Positions 7,572 through 15,920 of a stretch of DNA of 64,000 bases are shown piece by piece. The DNA is from Falsiroseomonas sp050563525. GTDB taxonomy: Bacteria; Pseudomonadota; Alphaproteobacteria; Acetobacterales; Acetobacteraceae. The notes under the pieces were generated by a model that was not told the DNA's origin, made no database searches, and saw only the letters and a list, made by a program, of their open reading frames with translations. Location: assembly GCF_050563525.1 (NCBI RefSeq), contig NZ_JBNXUN010000013.1, forward strand, positions 62,001-126,000. Direction: 5' to 3'. How positions within the stretch are numbered: position 1 is the stretch's first letter; each line of letters begins with the position of its first letter. Position numbers and translations under genes: made by a program.

Positions 7572-10385
7572 TCAGCCGACCACCGCTTCGCAGCGGCGGC
7601 AGAGGGTGGGATGGGCGTGCGACTGCCCGACCTCCGGCAGCACGCGCCAGCAGCGGTCGCATTTTTCGCCGGCTGCGACGGTGGGCACGGCTGCGGTCTG
7701 CGCGCCCTGCGACACGGTCGCCTGCGACACGATCAGGATTTCCTCCCACTGCGCCGCGGTCAGCACATCGGCCGGATCGCCCTCGCCGAAGGTGAGGTCG
7801 ACCTGGGCCTGGAGCGACGCGCCGATTGTCCCGGCCCGGCGCAGATCCTCGATGCCGCCCGTCACCGTGCGGCGGAAGGCGCGGATTGTGGTCCACTTCG
7901 CCGCCAGCGCCTCGTCTCGCCATTCCACTGGCACCGTGGGCCAGTCGCGCAGGTGGATGCTGTCCGTGTCGTCCGGGAAGCGCGTCAGCCAGCTTTCCTC
8001 CGCCGTCGCCACCAGCACCGGCGCCAGCCAGGCGGTCAGGCAGCGGTGCAGCTGGTCGATCACCGTCCGCGCGCTCCGGCGGCGCAGGCTGTCCTTCGCG
8101 TCGCAGTACAGGGAATCCTTGCGGACGTCGAAGTAGAAGGCCGAGAGGTCCGTCGCGCAGAAGGCGTGGATGTCCGGGTACACGCCGGTCCAGTCGTGGT
8201 CGCGCACCGCCTGGCGCAGCCGCGCATCCAGCTCCGCCAGCCGGTGCAGCACCCAGCGCTCCAGCTCCGGCAGCTCCGCATGCGGCACGATCTCCGCGTT
8301 CGTGAAGCCGTCCAGATTGCCGAGCAGCCAGCGCAGCGTGTTGCGGATGCGGCGGTACAGCTCCGACTGCTGCTTGAGGATTTCCTTGCCGATGCGCTGG
8401 TCCTCGGTGACGTCGGTGTTCATCACCCAGAGCCGCAGCAGATCGGCGCCATGGTCCTTCACCACATCCTGCGGCGCCACGACGTTGCCGAGCGACTTCG
8501 ACATCTTCCGGCCCTGCTCATCGAGCACGAAGCCATGCGTCAGGATCGCCTTGAACGGCGCGACGCCGCGCGAGCCCACCGATTCCAGCAGCGAGGAATG
8601 GAACCAGCCGCGATGCTGGTCGGAGCCTTCCAGGTACAGGTCGGCGGGGAAGCGCAGGCCGCGCTCCTGCGTCAGGACGAAGGCGTGGGTGGAGCCGGAT
8701 TCGAACCAGACATCGACGATGTCCATCACCTGCTCATAGGCGGCGGGGTCACGCCCTTCGCCCAGGAAGCGCGCGGCGGCACCGGGCTGGTACCAGGCGT
8801 CGGCCCCCTCGGTGCGGAAGGCCTCGGTGATGCGGTCCATCACCGCCGGGTCGCGCAACGGCTCGCCTGTCGCCTTCTCCACGAAGACCGGGATCGGCAC
8901 GCCCCAGGCGCGCTGCCGGCTGATGCACCAGTCCGGCCGCACGGCGACCATGCCGCCGATGCGGTTGCGGCCGATGTCCGGCACGAAATGCGTGTCGGCA
9001 ATCGCCTGCATCGACTTGGCGCGGATGGCGTTCGCATCGTCCATGGCGATGAACCACTGCGGCGTGGCGCGGAAGATCACCGGCTTCTTGGAGCGCCAGC
9101 TATGCGGGTAGCTGTGGGTCAGCCTGGACTTCGCCACAAGCGTGCCCTGCGCGATGCAGGCGGCGTAGACGGCGTCATGTGCCTTGAAGACATGCTGCCC
9201 GGTGAAGCCAGGCGCGTGGAGGGTGAAGGTGCCATCATCGCCCACCGTCTCCGGCACCGGCAGCCCATGTGCGCGGCCGAGGTTGAAGTCGTCCTCGCCA
9301 TGGCCGGGTGCGATGTGGACGAAGCCGGTACCGGCCTCGGTCGTGACGAAATCGCCCGGCAGCAGTGGCACGCCGAAATCATAGCCACCAGCGGCACCGT
9401 CCCATCCGGCCAGCGGATGCGCGGCGATGGCGCCCGCCAATTCCTCGCCCTTCAGCAGCCGCTTCACCGAATGTGCGCCGAGCCCGGCATCCTTTTCGAA
9501 CTGCGGCAGCAGCGGCAGGGCGACGAGCAGGAATTCGCCGGGCACCAGGGCGCTGCCCTCGGCTACGCCCTCCACATGCACCAGCGCGTAGTCGATCTCC
9601 GGGCCGTAGGCGACGGCGCGGTTGCCCGGGATGGTCCAGGGGGTCGTGGTCCAGATCACCACGCTCGCGCCGCGCAGATCCGCCGCGCCCGCCTGGTTCA
9701 GCCGGAACCGCGCCCACAGCGTTGGCGAGACGTGGTCGTGGTATTCGATCTCCGCCTCTGCCAGCGCGGTCTTCTCCACCGGGCTCCACATCACCGGGCG
9801 CAGGCCGCGATACAGCGACCCGTTCATCAGGAACTTGCCGATCTCGCCGGCGATCACCGCCTCGGAGGGGAAATCCATCGTGGCATAGCGGCCGTCCCAA
9901 TCGCCCAGCACGCCGAGGCGCTTGAACTCGGTGCGCTGCACGTCCAGCCAATGCGTCGCGTAGGCGCGGCATTCCGCCCGGAAATCCAGGATCGGCACGC
10001 TGTCCTTGTCGAGGCCCTTGGAGCGGTACTGTTCCTCGATCTTCCACTCGATCGGCAGGCCATGGCAGTCCCAGCCCGGCACGTAGTCGGCATCATGGCC
10101 GGCCATCTGGGCGGCGCGGTTGATGACGTCCTTCAGGATCTTGTTCAGCGCCGTGCCGATATGCAGCGGGCCGTTGGCGTAGGGCGGGCCGTCATGCAGC
10201 ACGAAGGGCGGGCGCCCCTTGGAAGCGGCACGCAGGCGCTGCCAAAGGCTGGTGTCCTCCCAGCGCTTGAGCCAGGCGGGCTCGCGCTTCGGCAGGTCGC
10301 CACGCATCGGGAAGTCGGTCTTCGGCAGGAAGACCGTGCCGCGATAGTCGCGGGCCGGGGCCGTCTCGGGGGGGGCGTCGTTCAT
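7572..10385 (-). CDS. ileS: Isoleucyl-tRNA synthetase
   Basis: A 937-residue class I aminoacyl-tRNA synthetase that charges tRNA-Ile and edits misactivated valine. The HIGH-type motif lies in GPPYANGPLHIGTALNK near residue 64, and KMSKS in GRKMSKSLGN near residue 627. The WCISRQRAWGVPIP segment is typical of IleRS. The C-terminus carries a zinc-binding knuckle with two CxxC pairs (CDRCW and CRRCE), as in bacterial-type IleRS. It is the first gene of the ileS-lspA-DUF3035 operon. Upstream is about 145 bases with a GC hairpin but no sequence I recognise as a T-box. Confidence 0.97.
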   Translation of the reverse strand: MNDAPPETAPARDYRGTVFLPKTDFPMRGDLPKREPAWLKRWEDTSLWQRLRAASKGRPPFVLHDGPPYANGPLHIGTALNKILKDVINRAAQMAGHDADYVPGWDCHGLPIEWKIEEQYRSKGLDKDSVPILDFRAECRAYATHWLDVQRTEFKRLGVLGDWDGRYATMDFPSEAVIAGEIGKFLMNGSLYRGLRPVMWSPVEKTALAEAEIEYHDHVSPTLWARFRLNQAGAADLRGASVVIWTTTPWTIPGNRAVAYGPEIDYALVHVEGVAEGSALVPGEFLLVALPLLPQFEKDAGLGAHSVKRLLKGEELAGAIAAHPLAGWDGAAGGYDFGVPLLPGDFVTTEAGTGFVHIAPGHGEDDFNLGRAHGLPVPETVGDDGTFTLHAPGFTGQHVFKAHDAVYAACIAQGTLVAKSRLTHSYPHSWRSKKPVIFRATPQWFIAMDDANAIRAKSMQAIADTHFVPDIGRNRIGGMVAVRPDWCISRQRAWGVPIPVFVEKATGEPLRDPAVMDRITEAFRTEGADAWYQPGAAARFLGEGRDPAAYEQVMDIVDVWFESGSTHAFVLTQERGLRFPADLYLEGSDQHRGWFHSSLLESVGSRGVAPFKAILTHGFVLDEQGRKMSKSLGNVVAPQDVVKDHGADLLRLWVMNTDVTEDQRIGKEILKQQSELYRRIRNTLRWLLGNLDGFTNAEIVPHAELPELERWVLHRLAELDARLRQAVRDHDWTGVYPDIHAFCATDLSAFYFDVRKDSLYCDAKDSLRRRSARTVIDQLHRCLTAWLAPVLVATAEESWLTRFPDDTDSIHLRDWPTVPVEWRDEALAAKWTTIRAFRRTVTGGIEDLRRAGTIGASLQAQVDLTFGEGDPADVLTAAQWEEILIVSQATVSQGAQTAAVPTVAAGEKCDRCWRVLPEVGQSHAHPTLCRRCEAVVG

Positions 10386-10443
10386 GGGTGCGGTCTCATG
10401 TGGCCCAAGCAGGCCTGGATCGGGGTGCGGCGCGCGGCGAAGA

Positions 10444-10464
10444 CCCGGCCCCTAAAGGGCCGGG
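10444..10464. other. GC-rich hairpin between azlD and ileS
   Basis: CCCGGCCC and GGGCCGGG form a perfect 8-bp stem around a 5-base loop, between the end of azlD and the start of ileS. No U-tract follows on the minus strand, so it is not a textbook intrinsic terminator. It may be a weak terminator or part of the ileS leader. Confidence 0.4.
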
Positions 10465-10531
10465 CGGATAATTCGAAGGCCGGAATTCCCGCGGAACATG
10501 CCGCTTATATGCGGATGCAGGCCCAGCCCGG

Positions 10532-10828
10532 TCAAGGACCGCCCCCGACCCCCAACTGCGCAGCCCACACCGCCGCCACGCCCGCCAGGATGGCGTAGGC
10601 GATGTTGCGCGTCGCCATCTGCACCGCCACCACCACCGCCGCGCCGATCCAGGCCGGCCAGGACCCCGCCAGCAGCGGCGGCGTCACATAGGCGACGAAC
10701 AGGCAACCCGGCAGGTGCCGCAGCAGCGCCTGCACGAAGGCCGGCGGTCGCACCACGCGCAGGACCGCATAGCCGCCGGCCCGGCTGGCGTAGGTGACAA
10801 GCGCCATCCCGAGGATCGCCAGCAGCAC
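10532..10828 (-). CDS. azlD: AzlD family branched-chain amino acid exporter subunit
   Basis: A small (98-residue) membrane protein with three to four hydrophobic segments, opening with LLAILGMALVTYASRAGGY, which is typical of AzlD. AzlD is the small partner of AzlC; together they export branched-chain amino acids and their analogues. I chose the GTG at 10828. A Shine-Dalgarno sequence (GAGGTAAGG) that overlaps the azlC stop codon lies about 6 bases upstream, and the remaining N-terminus then fits the family. The gene lies 8 bases after azlC in the same operon. Confidence 0.87.
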   Translation of the reverse strand: MLLAILGMALVTYASRAGGYAVLRVVRPPAFVQALLRHLPGCLFVAYVTPPLLAGSWPAWIGAAVVVAVQMATRNIAYAILAGVAAVWAAQLGVGGGP

Positions 10829-10836
10829 ATCCAGCC

Positions 10837-11586
10837 TTACCTCGATGACACGCCCCTCCCCCGTGTCTCGATCCAGGCGCCGAGGCCGGCGCCGGCGAAG
10901 GTGCCCAGCAGCAGCGGCAGCGGCATCGGCAGCGCGGCCCGGTGGGCGGCCAGCGCCACCAACCCGGCCACGATCCAGGGCAGCAGGTCCACCCGCGGCC
11001 CGCGCCACAGCGGCACCAGGATGGACAGGAAGGCGGCGATGGCGGCGAAGAACAGCGGATGCCCCGGCGGCACCCGCAGCATCCCGCCGCCCAGATACCC
11101 CAGCGCCACCGTCGCCACCCAGGCCAGCCAGATGCCGATGCCGAGCCCCAGCAGGTAGCCGGCATCGCGCCCGCCGGCGCGCTGCTCGGCGATGGCCATG
11201 GCGAAGGAATGGTCCACCAGCGTCGCCAGCGTGCCCCACAGCCGCCAGCCGCGCAGCCTATCGAGCCACGGCGCCAGCGCGGCGCCCATCGGCGCCATGC
11301 GGATGTTCACCACCAGCGTCGCGATGGTGGCCGCCAGGATCGGCGCCGGGTCGGTCCACAGCTCCAGCGCCACCAGCTGCGCGGATCCCGCGAAGACCAG
11401 CATGGTCATCAGCATGGTCTCGAGGAAGGACAGCCCCTTCGCCGCCGACAGCACGCCGATGACGATGCCGAACGGCAGCATCCCGAACCCCAGCGCGATG
11501 CTGCGCCGGATGCCCAGCCGTATGCCCACGCGGGTGAAGACGACACGATGAACCCCAGGGGCGGCAGCGCGGACGGGCTCGGCCAT
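10837..11586 (-). CDS. azlC: AzlC family branched-chain amino acid exporter subunit
   Basis: A 249-residue inner-membrane protein with about seven hydrophobic segments. The signature LGFGMLPFGIVIGVLSAAKG, the NIRMAPMGAALAPWL loop and TLVDHSFAMA are typical of AzlC, the large subunit of the AzlCD exporter. The ATG at 11586 overlaps the recX stop by one base (TGATG), giving translational coupling. The recX-azlC-azlD order is a local operon with no obvious functional link between recombination control and amino acid export. Confidence 0.9.
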   Translation of the reverse strand: MAEPVRAAAPGVHRVVFTRVGIRLGIRRSIALGFGMLPFGIVIGVLSAAKGLSFLETMLMTMLVFAGSAQLVALELWTDPAPILAATIATLVVNIRMAPMGAALAPWLDRLRGWRLWGTLATLVDHSFAMAIAEQRAGGRDAGYLLGLGIGIWLAWVATVALGYLGGGMLRVPPGHPLFFAAIAAFLSILVPLWRGPRVDLLPWIVAGLVALAAHRAALPMPLPLLLGTFAGAGLGAWIETRGRGVSSR

Positions 11587-12212
11587 CAGCTGCGCCGGAA
11601 GGCGAGCAGGCGGGTCTCGGCTTCCTCCGGGTCCATCTCCAGCGCCCGTTCTGCAATGCCACGGCCGAAGCCGGCGCGGGCCAACGCCGCCAGCGCCTTC
11701 AGCCGCAACTCGGGCGGCGACTCCCCGGCGGCGAAGGGACCGACGCGGCGGCGGCGGCACAGCGCCAGGGCCGCGTCCAGCTCAGCCTCCTCCCCCTCCG
11801 GCAGCGCCGCCGCCGCGACCTCAGCCCCCACGCCCTTCTGTGCCAGGTGGGCCAGCGCCGCACGGCGGGACCGGCCGCCGCGCAGCAGCCGGCGGGCACG
11901 GCTTTCGGCGAAGGCCGCGTCATCCACCGTGCCGGCGGCGGCCATGGCGCGGGCGACCTCCGCGGCCGCCTGTTTCGCCGCGGCAACCAGCGGCGCGAGG
12001 TCCGTCATCCCAAAGGCCTCCGCCGCGCGCGCCCAGCGATCCACGCGACGCCCCAGCACCCGTCGCAGCCCGGCCTCCGTGGTGGCGTAGCGCGCGAGGT
12101 GTGCAACCGCCGCCTCCTGCAGCCGGGCGGCGCTGGGGGGCGGGCCGGGCGGGCGCGGCTCGTCTGCCGACCTGGATGCGGGCCTGGTGCCGGGCCGGGA
12201 ACGCGGTGTCAT
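11586..12212 (-). CDS. recX: RecX family regulator of RecA
   Basis: RecX binds RecA filaments and limits recombination. The 208-residue protein has the all-helical three-repeat RecX layout: LARYATTEAGLRRVLGRRV at the start, DDAAFAESRARRLLRGGRSR in the middle (the best-conserved motif) and a third repeat with RLKALAALARAGF. The sequence is very Ala/Arg-rich. The start is unsure: ATG 12212 (MTPRSRPG) or ATG 12221 (MGGMTPR); GAGG lies upstream of both. recA is not nearby. The divergent gene at 12383 leaves a 170-base shared promoter region. Confidence 0.83.
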   Translation of the reverse strand: MTPRSRPGTRPASRSADEPRPPGPPPSAARLQEAAVAHLARYATTEAGLRRVLGRRVDRWARAAEAFGMTDLAPLVAAAKQAAAEVARAMAAAGTVDDAAFAESRARRLLRGGRSRRAALAHLAQKGVGAEVAAAALPEGEEAELDAALALCRRRRVGPFAAGESPPELRLKALAALARAGFGRGIAERALEMDPEEAETRLLAFRRS

Positions 12213-12382
12213 TCCGCCCATCCTCGCATGGCGCCCCCACCCTGGCGACCCGCCGCGCACAGCGCCGCGCACCTTGGCGGTTCGGAAACGACCGCGCCTG
12301 CGAAACTTTCGGGCGAGGTGGCGCGTTCTCCGACCACTGCCGGAACCGCGCAAGCGACCCCGGACGCAAAAGGAGATACGCC

Positions 12383-13090
12383 ATGCTGAGCAGCAAGACC
12401 TTCCTGTCCATGACGACCGCGATCGCCCTGGTCGGCGCGCCGATGGTCGCCTTCGGCCAGACCGCCGCGACCCCGAACGACGCCCGCGGCGGCATGACGG
12501 CCCAGGCTCCTGGCACTGCCAACCCGGCGGACGGCACCCCGGGCAACCCGCCCTCCACCGCGACGCAGCGGGCGGTGGACAGCGTGACGGGCAACCGCAC
12601 CTCCCCGGACGGCACCGGCAACAACCCGCCCGGCACCGCGGCCGGCCGCGCGGTCGACCGCGCCACGGATGGCGCCACGACCCAGGGCCGCACTGGTGCG
12701 ACCACGGGCACGACCACGGGCACGTCGCCGACCGGAACCGCCACCGGCAGCACGGCCACCGGCGCCACCTCCTCGACCATGTCGGTGGACAGCGCCAGCA
12801 TCCGTGGCGGCCGCCGTGCGAGCCGGATCATCGGCTCGAACATCTACAACGACGAGAACAACAGCATCGGCGAAGTCGATGACCTGATCTTCCAGTCCTC
12901 GGGTGGTCAGATGGTCGCGGTTGTCTCGGTTGGCGGCTTCCTCGGCATCGGCGCCAAGCTGGTGGCGATCCCCTACGACCGCTTGACGCACGATGCCGAG
13001 CGCAACCGCTGGATGCTGCCGGGTGCCACCAAGGACAGCCTGCAGAGCCTGCCGGCCTTCGAGTACGACACCGCCAACCGCCGCGGCTGA
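12383..13090 (+). CDS. Secreted PRC-barrel domain protein
   Basis: A 235-residue protein with three parts: a Sec signal peptide (TAIALVGAPMVAFGQ, cleavage near residue 25), a Gly/Thr/Pro/Asn-rich low-complexity middle (residues 26-135), and a C-terminal PRC-barrel domain (RASRIIGSNIYNDENNSIG onward). PRC barrels occur in RimM and photosynthetic reaction centre H subunits and in many stress-related envelope proteins. A strong AAAGGAG lies just upstream of the ATG. The middle region has two copies of a motif of the type NPP-x-TA-x-x-RAVD, also found three times in the next gene. The function is unknown; a stress role is a guess. Confidence 0.82.
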   Translation: MLSSKTFLSMTTAIALVGAPMVAFGQTAATPNDARGGMTAQAPGTANPADGTPGNPPSTATQRAVDSVTGNRTSPDGTGNNPPGTAAGRAVDRATDGATTQGRTGATTGTTTGTSPTGTATGSTATGATSSTMSVDSASIRGGRRASRIIGSNIYNDENNSIGEVDDLIFQSSGGQMVAVVSVGGFLGIGAKLVAIPYDRLTHDAERNRWMLPGATKDSLQSLPAFEYDTANRRG

Positions 13091-13101
13091 CGTCGAACCC
13101 A

Positions 13102-13137
13102 GACCATGACCGACCCCGCACGTGCACGGTCATGGTC
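13102..13137 (+). other. Perfect 11-bp inverted repeat between the PRC-barrel gene and the lipoprotein gene
   Basis: GACCATGACCG (13102-13112) and CGGTCATGGTC (13127-13137) are exact complements around a 14-base loop that itself contains the palindrome GCACGTGC. No U-tract follows. It may protect or partly terminate the first mRNA, or bind a regulator. Confidence 0.6.
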
Positions 13138-13219
13138 TCCCCACTTTGCCCACCGCGCGACACAAGCGGCCAAGCATTCCAGCCGGCAGCCGTCGCGCAC
13201 CATCGGAGAACGAGCCGTG

Positions 13220-13573
13220 ATGAAGACGTCCCTTTTCGTGCTGGCAGCCCTGGTGCCGCTGGTGGCCTGTGCCGAGGGCCGGCGGGATGGCGTGGCGGGC
13301 AACCCGCCCTCCACCGCCACGCAGCGGGCCTACGACCGGGCCACCGGCAGCCCGCCGACCAGCCCGGACGGCACGGGCAACAACCCGACCGGCACCGCGG
13401 CCGAGCGCGCCCTGGACCGAGCGGCCGGCACCAACACTTCCGGTGCCTTCCCGCGCCAGTCGGATGGCACCCGCGCCAATCCGCCCGGCACGGCGGCGGA
13501 GCGCGCCTATGACCGCGCGACCGGATCCAACACCTCCGGCGCCTACCCGTCGAACAGCGCCCCTCGGCGCTGA
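13220..13573 (+). CDS. Small repeat-containing lipoprotein
   Basis: A 117-residue lipoprotein: signal MKTSLFVLAALVPLVAC with lipobox LVAC. The mature part is mostly three imperfect repeats of the form NPP-(S/G)-TA-x-(Q/E)-RA-(Y/L)-DRA-(T/A)-G, separated by Asp/Gly/Thr-rich spacers. The ATG at 13220 has GGAGA about 10 bases upstream; a GTG directly before it (13217) is possible. The same motif occurs in the preceding PRC-barrel protein. The pair may be related by partial duplication and probably works in the same envelope process. I do not recognise a named family. Confidence 0.78.
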   Translation: MKTSLFVLAALVPLVACAEGRRDGVAGNPPSTATQRAYDRATGSPPTSPDGTGNNPTGTAAERALDRAAGTNTSGAFPRQSDGTRANPPGTAAERAYDRATGSNTSGAYPSNSAPRR

Positions 13574-13594
13574 AGCGACACGGGACGCGATGAG

Positions 13595-13630
13595 GGCCGG
13601 CCGGCGCGCAAGCGCCGGCCGGCCTTTTCT
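13595..13630 (+). terminator. Rho-independent terminator after the small lipoprotein gene
   Basis: A perfect 13-bp stem (GGCCGGCCGGCGC / GCGCCGGCCGGCC, 13595-13607 with 13612-13624) closes a GCAA tetraloop and is followed by TTTT. This is a textbook intrinsic terminator on the plus strand, separating the lipoprotein gene from argD. Confidence 0.92.
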
Positions 13631-13739
13631 TCGTCCAGTCATCTTTGACCGGCGGCAGAAACTCAGGCAATTTCCCCGGCTTCCGTGCCCGCTTCGGCGA
13701 AAGGCGCCAGGCCGTGCGGAGCGAAGGAGGATGGATCGC

Positions 13740-14942
13740 GTGATCCCCGCCCTGATGCCGACCTACAACCGTGCCGACCTCGCTTTCGAGCGGGGCGAAG
13801 GCGCTTGGCTGTGGACGACGGATGGGCGACGATTCCTCGATTTCGGCGCCGGCATCGCCACCTCCTCCATCGGCCACGGCCACCCGCATTTGACCAAGGC
13901 GATCGCGGAACAGGCGGCGCGCGTCATGCACGTCTCCAACCTGTACCGCGTGCCGCAGGCGGAGGAACTGGCCGCGCGCCATGTCGCCAACAGCTTCGCG
14001 GACAGCGTCTTCTTCTGCAATTCTGGCGCCGAGGCGAACGAGGGCATGGTCAAGGCCGTGCGCAAGTATCACGCGGAAAACGGCCATCCGGAACGCTTCC
14101 ACATGATCTGCTTCGAGGGCGCCTTCCACGGCCGCACCCTCGGCATGCTGTCCGCCACCGGCAACGCGAAATACCTCGCCGGCTTCGGGCCGCCGGTGCA
14201 AGGCTTCGACCACGTGCCCTTCGGAAACATGAACGCGGTCCGCGACGCCATCGGCCCGCAGACCGCCGGCATCATGATCGAGCCGGTGCAGGGCGAGGGC
14301 GGCGTGCGTCCGGCGGACCTCCGCTTCCTGCGCGAACTCCGCGCCGTCTGCGACGAATACGGCCTGCTGCTGGCGCTCGATGAGGTGCAGACCGGCATGG
14401 GGCGCTCCGGCAAGCTCTGGGCGCATCAATGGGCGGGGATCGAGCCGGATGTGATGTCCGCCGCCAAGGGCATCGGTGGCGGCTTCCCGCTCGGCGCCGT
14501 GCTGGCGAAGGAGAAGGTGGCGAAGCACCTGAAGCCGGGCACGCATGGCACGACGTATGGCGGCGGCCCGCTGGCCTGCGCCGCCGGCAACGCCGTGCTG
14601 GACGTGATCCTCGCGCCGGGCTTCCTGGACCAGGTGGACCAGGTGGCGCGGCTTCTGTGGCATGGCCTGCTGGATTTGGCCGCGAAGCACCCGCAGGTTG
14701 TCGAGGGCGTGCAGGGCGCCGGGCTGCTGCTCGGAATCAAGCTGCGGCCGGAGGTCAACAACGGCGAGATGCAGGCCGCCGCCGTGGCGGAAGGCCTGCT
14801 GACCGTCGCTGCCGGCATGAACGTGCTGCGCCTGGCGCCGCCGCTCATCATTGGAGAGGCCGAGGTGGCGGAAGCGCTGCGCCTGCTCGATCGCACCTGC
14901 CTGCGCATGACCCCAAGCAAGGCGCAGGCTGCCGCGAAATGA
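13740..14942 (+). CDS. argD: Acetylornithine aminotransferase
   Basis: ArgD is a PLP-dependent class III aminotransferase that makes N-acetylornithine from N-acetylglutamate semialdehyde. The PLP lysine is in SAAKGIGGGFPLGA (Lys243). FCNSGAEANEGMVKAVRKY, AFHGRTLGMLSATG and LALDEVQTGMGRSGKLW are all present. The 400-residue length is usual. A very strong AGGAGG ends at 13730. The ATG directly behind it (13731) has no spacer, so I prefer the in-frame GTG at 13740, nine bases away, giving MIPALMPTYNRADLAFERG. The stop overlaps the argF start (ATGA), so argD-argF is a coupled operon. Confidence 0.93.
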   Translation: MIPALMPTYNRADLAFERGEGAWLWTTDGRRFLDFGAGIATSSIGHGHPHLTKAIAEQAARVMHVSNLYRVPQAEELAARHVANSFADSVFFCNSGAEANEGMVKAVRKYHAENGHPERFHMICFEGAFHGRTLGMLSATGNAKYLAGFGPPVQGFDHVPFGNMNAVRDAIGPQTAGIMIEPVQGEGGVRPADLRFLRELRAVCDEYGLLLALDEVQTGMGRSGKLWAHQWAGIEPDVMSAAKGIGGGFPLGAVLAKEKVAKHLKPGTHGTTYGGGPLACAAGNAVLDVILAPGFLDQVDQVARLLWHGLLDLAAKHPQVVEGVQGAGLLLGIKLRPEVNNGEMQAAAVAEGLLTVAAGMNVLRLAPPLIIGEAEVAEALRLLDRTCLRMTPSKAQAAAK

Positions 14943-15892
14943 GTGCGGCACTGAAGACGGTGGCGGGAGGGGGCACCCCCTCCCCGCGGCACTTCCTCGA
15001 ACTCATGGACCTCGATGCGACCGTGCTGCGGCGCATGCTGGACCTCGGCGTCGCCGCCAAGCGCGGGCAGGTCACGGACAAGCCGCTGGCCGGCAAATCC
15101 GTGGCGCTGATCTTCGAGAAGCCCTCCACCCGCACCCGCGTCAGCTTCGAGGTGGGCATCCGTCAGCTCGGCGGCGATGCCATCGTGCTGTCCTCCAAGG
15201 ACATGCAGCTCGGGCGCGGCGAATCGGCGGCGGATACGGCGCGGGTGCTGTCCCGCTATGTCGACGCCATCATGATGCGCACCGACAATGTGCGGAAGAT
15301 CCGCGAACTGGCGCAGCACGCCACGGTTCCGGTGATCAACGGGCTGACGGACGTCTCGCATCCCTGCCAGTTGATGGCCGACATCATGACCTTCGAGGAA
15401 CATCGCGGCCCTATCGCCGGCCAGGTGGTGGCCTGGACCGGCGACGGCAACAATGTGGCGCAGAGCTTCATCCAGGCCGCCGCCCGCTTCGGCTTCACGC
15501 TGCGCCTGGCGACACCGCCCGAACTCGCGCCCTCGGCCGAGTTGATTGCCTGGGCGCGGGCGGAAGGTGCGCAAATCGAACTCACCAATGACCCTCAGGC
15601 GGCGGTGGCCGGCGCGCGCTGCGTGGTGACCGACACCTGGGTGTCCATGTCGGACGAGACCGACCAGCAGAAGGTCAACCGCCACAACCTGCTGGCGCCC
15701 TACCAGGTGAACGAGGCGCTGCTGAAGGGCGCTGCCGCCGACGCCATCGTCATGCACTGCCTGCCGGCGCATCGCGGAGAGGAGATCACCGACGCGGTGA
15801 TGGACGGCCCGCAGAGCGTGGTCTTCGATGAGGCCGAAAACCGGCTGCACGCGCAGAAGGGCGTGCTGCTGTGGGCACTCGGCGCCGGGTGA
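14939..15892 (+). CDS. argF: Ornithine carbamoyltransferase
   Basis: ArgF condenses ornithine with carbamoyl phosphate to citrulline. The 317-residue protein shows the carbamoyl-phosphate motif STRTR (Ser63-Arg67, in FEKPSTRTRVSFE), the HPCQ motif in DVSHPCQLMADIMTF, the ornithine-side DTWVSMSDE segment and the MHCLPAHRGEEI loop with the active-site cysteine. The ATG at 14939 overlaps the argD stop by 4 bases. With argJ and argD this covers three arginine biosynthesis steps in the window. Confidence 0.96.
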   Translation: MSAALKTVAGGGTPSPRHFLELMDLDATVLRRMLDLGVAAKRGQVTDKPLAGKSVALIFEKPSTRTRVSFEVGIRQLGGDAIVLSSKDMQLGRGESAADTARVLSRYVDAIMMRTDNVRKIRELAQHATVPVINGLTDVSHPCQLMADIMTFEEHRGPIAGQVVAWTGDGNNVAQSFIQAAARFGFTLRLATPPELAPSAELIAWARAEGAQIELTNDPQAAVAGARCVVTDTWVSMSDETDQQKVNRHNLLAPYQVNEALLKGAAADAIVMHCLPAHRGEEITDAVMDGPQSVVFDEAENRLHAQKGVLLWALGAG

Positions 15893-15920
15893 TCCGCGGC
15901 GGCGTGATGGCATCCACCGG

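Noticed and set aside
10386..10531. A T-box leader for ileS
   Set aside because: No T-box sequence or specifier loop is visible, T-boxes are rare in this group, and the hairpin present is short and GC-rich.
7434..10598. A 1054-codon open frame on the plus strand over ileS
   Set aside because: It is antisense to a well-identified synthetase and is open only because of GC-rich codon use; its translation has His/Arg/Gln-rich low-complexity composition and no domain.
12828..14951. A 707-codon minus-strand frame opposite the PRC, lipoprotein and argD genes
   Set aside because: It contains the antisense of a strong terminator and of three supported genes; no domain.
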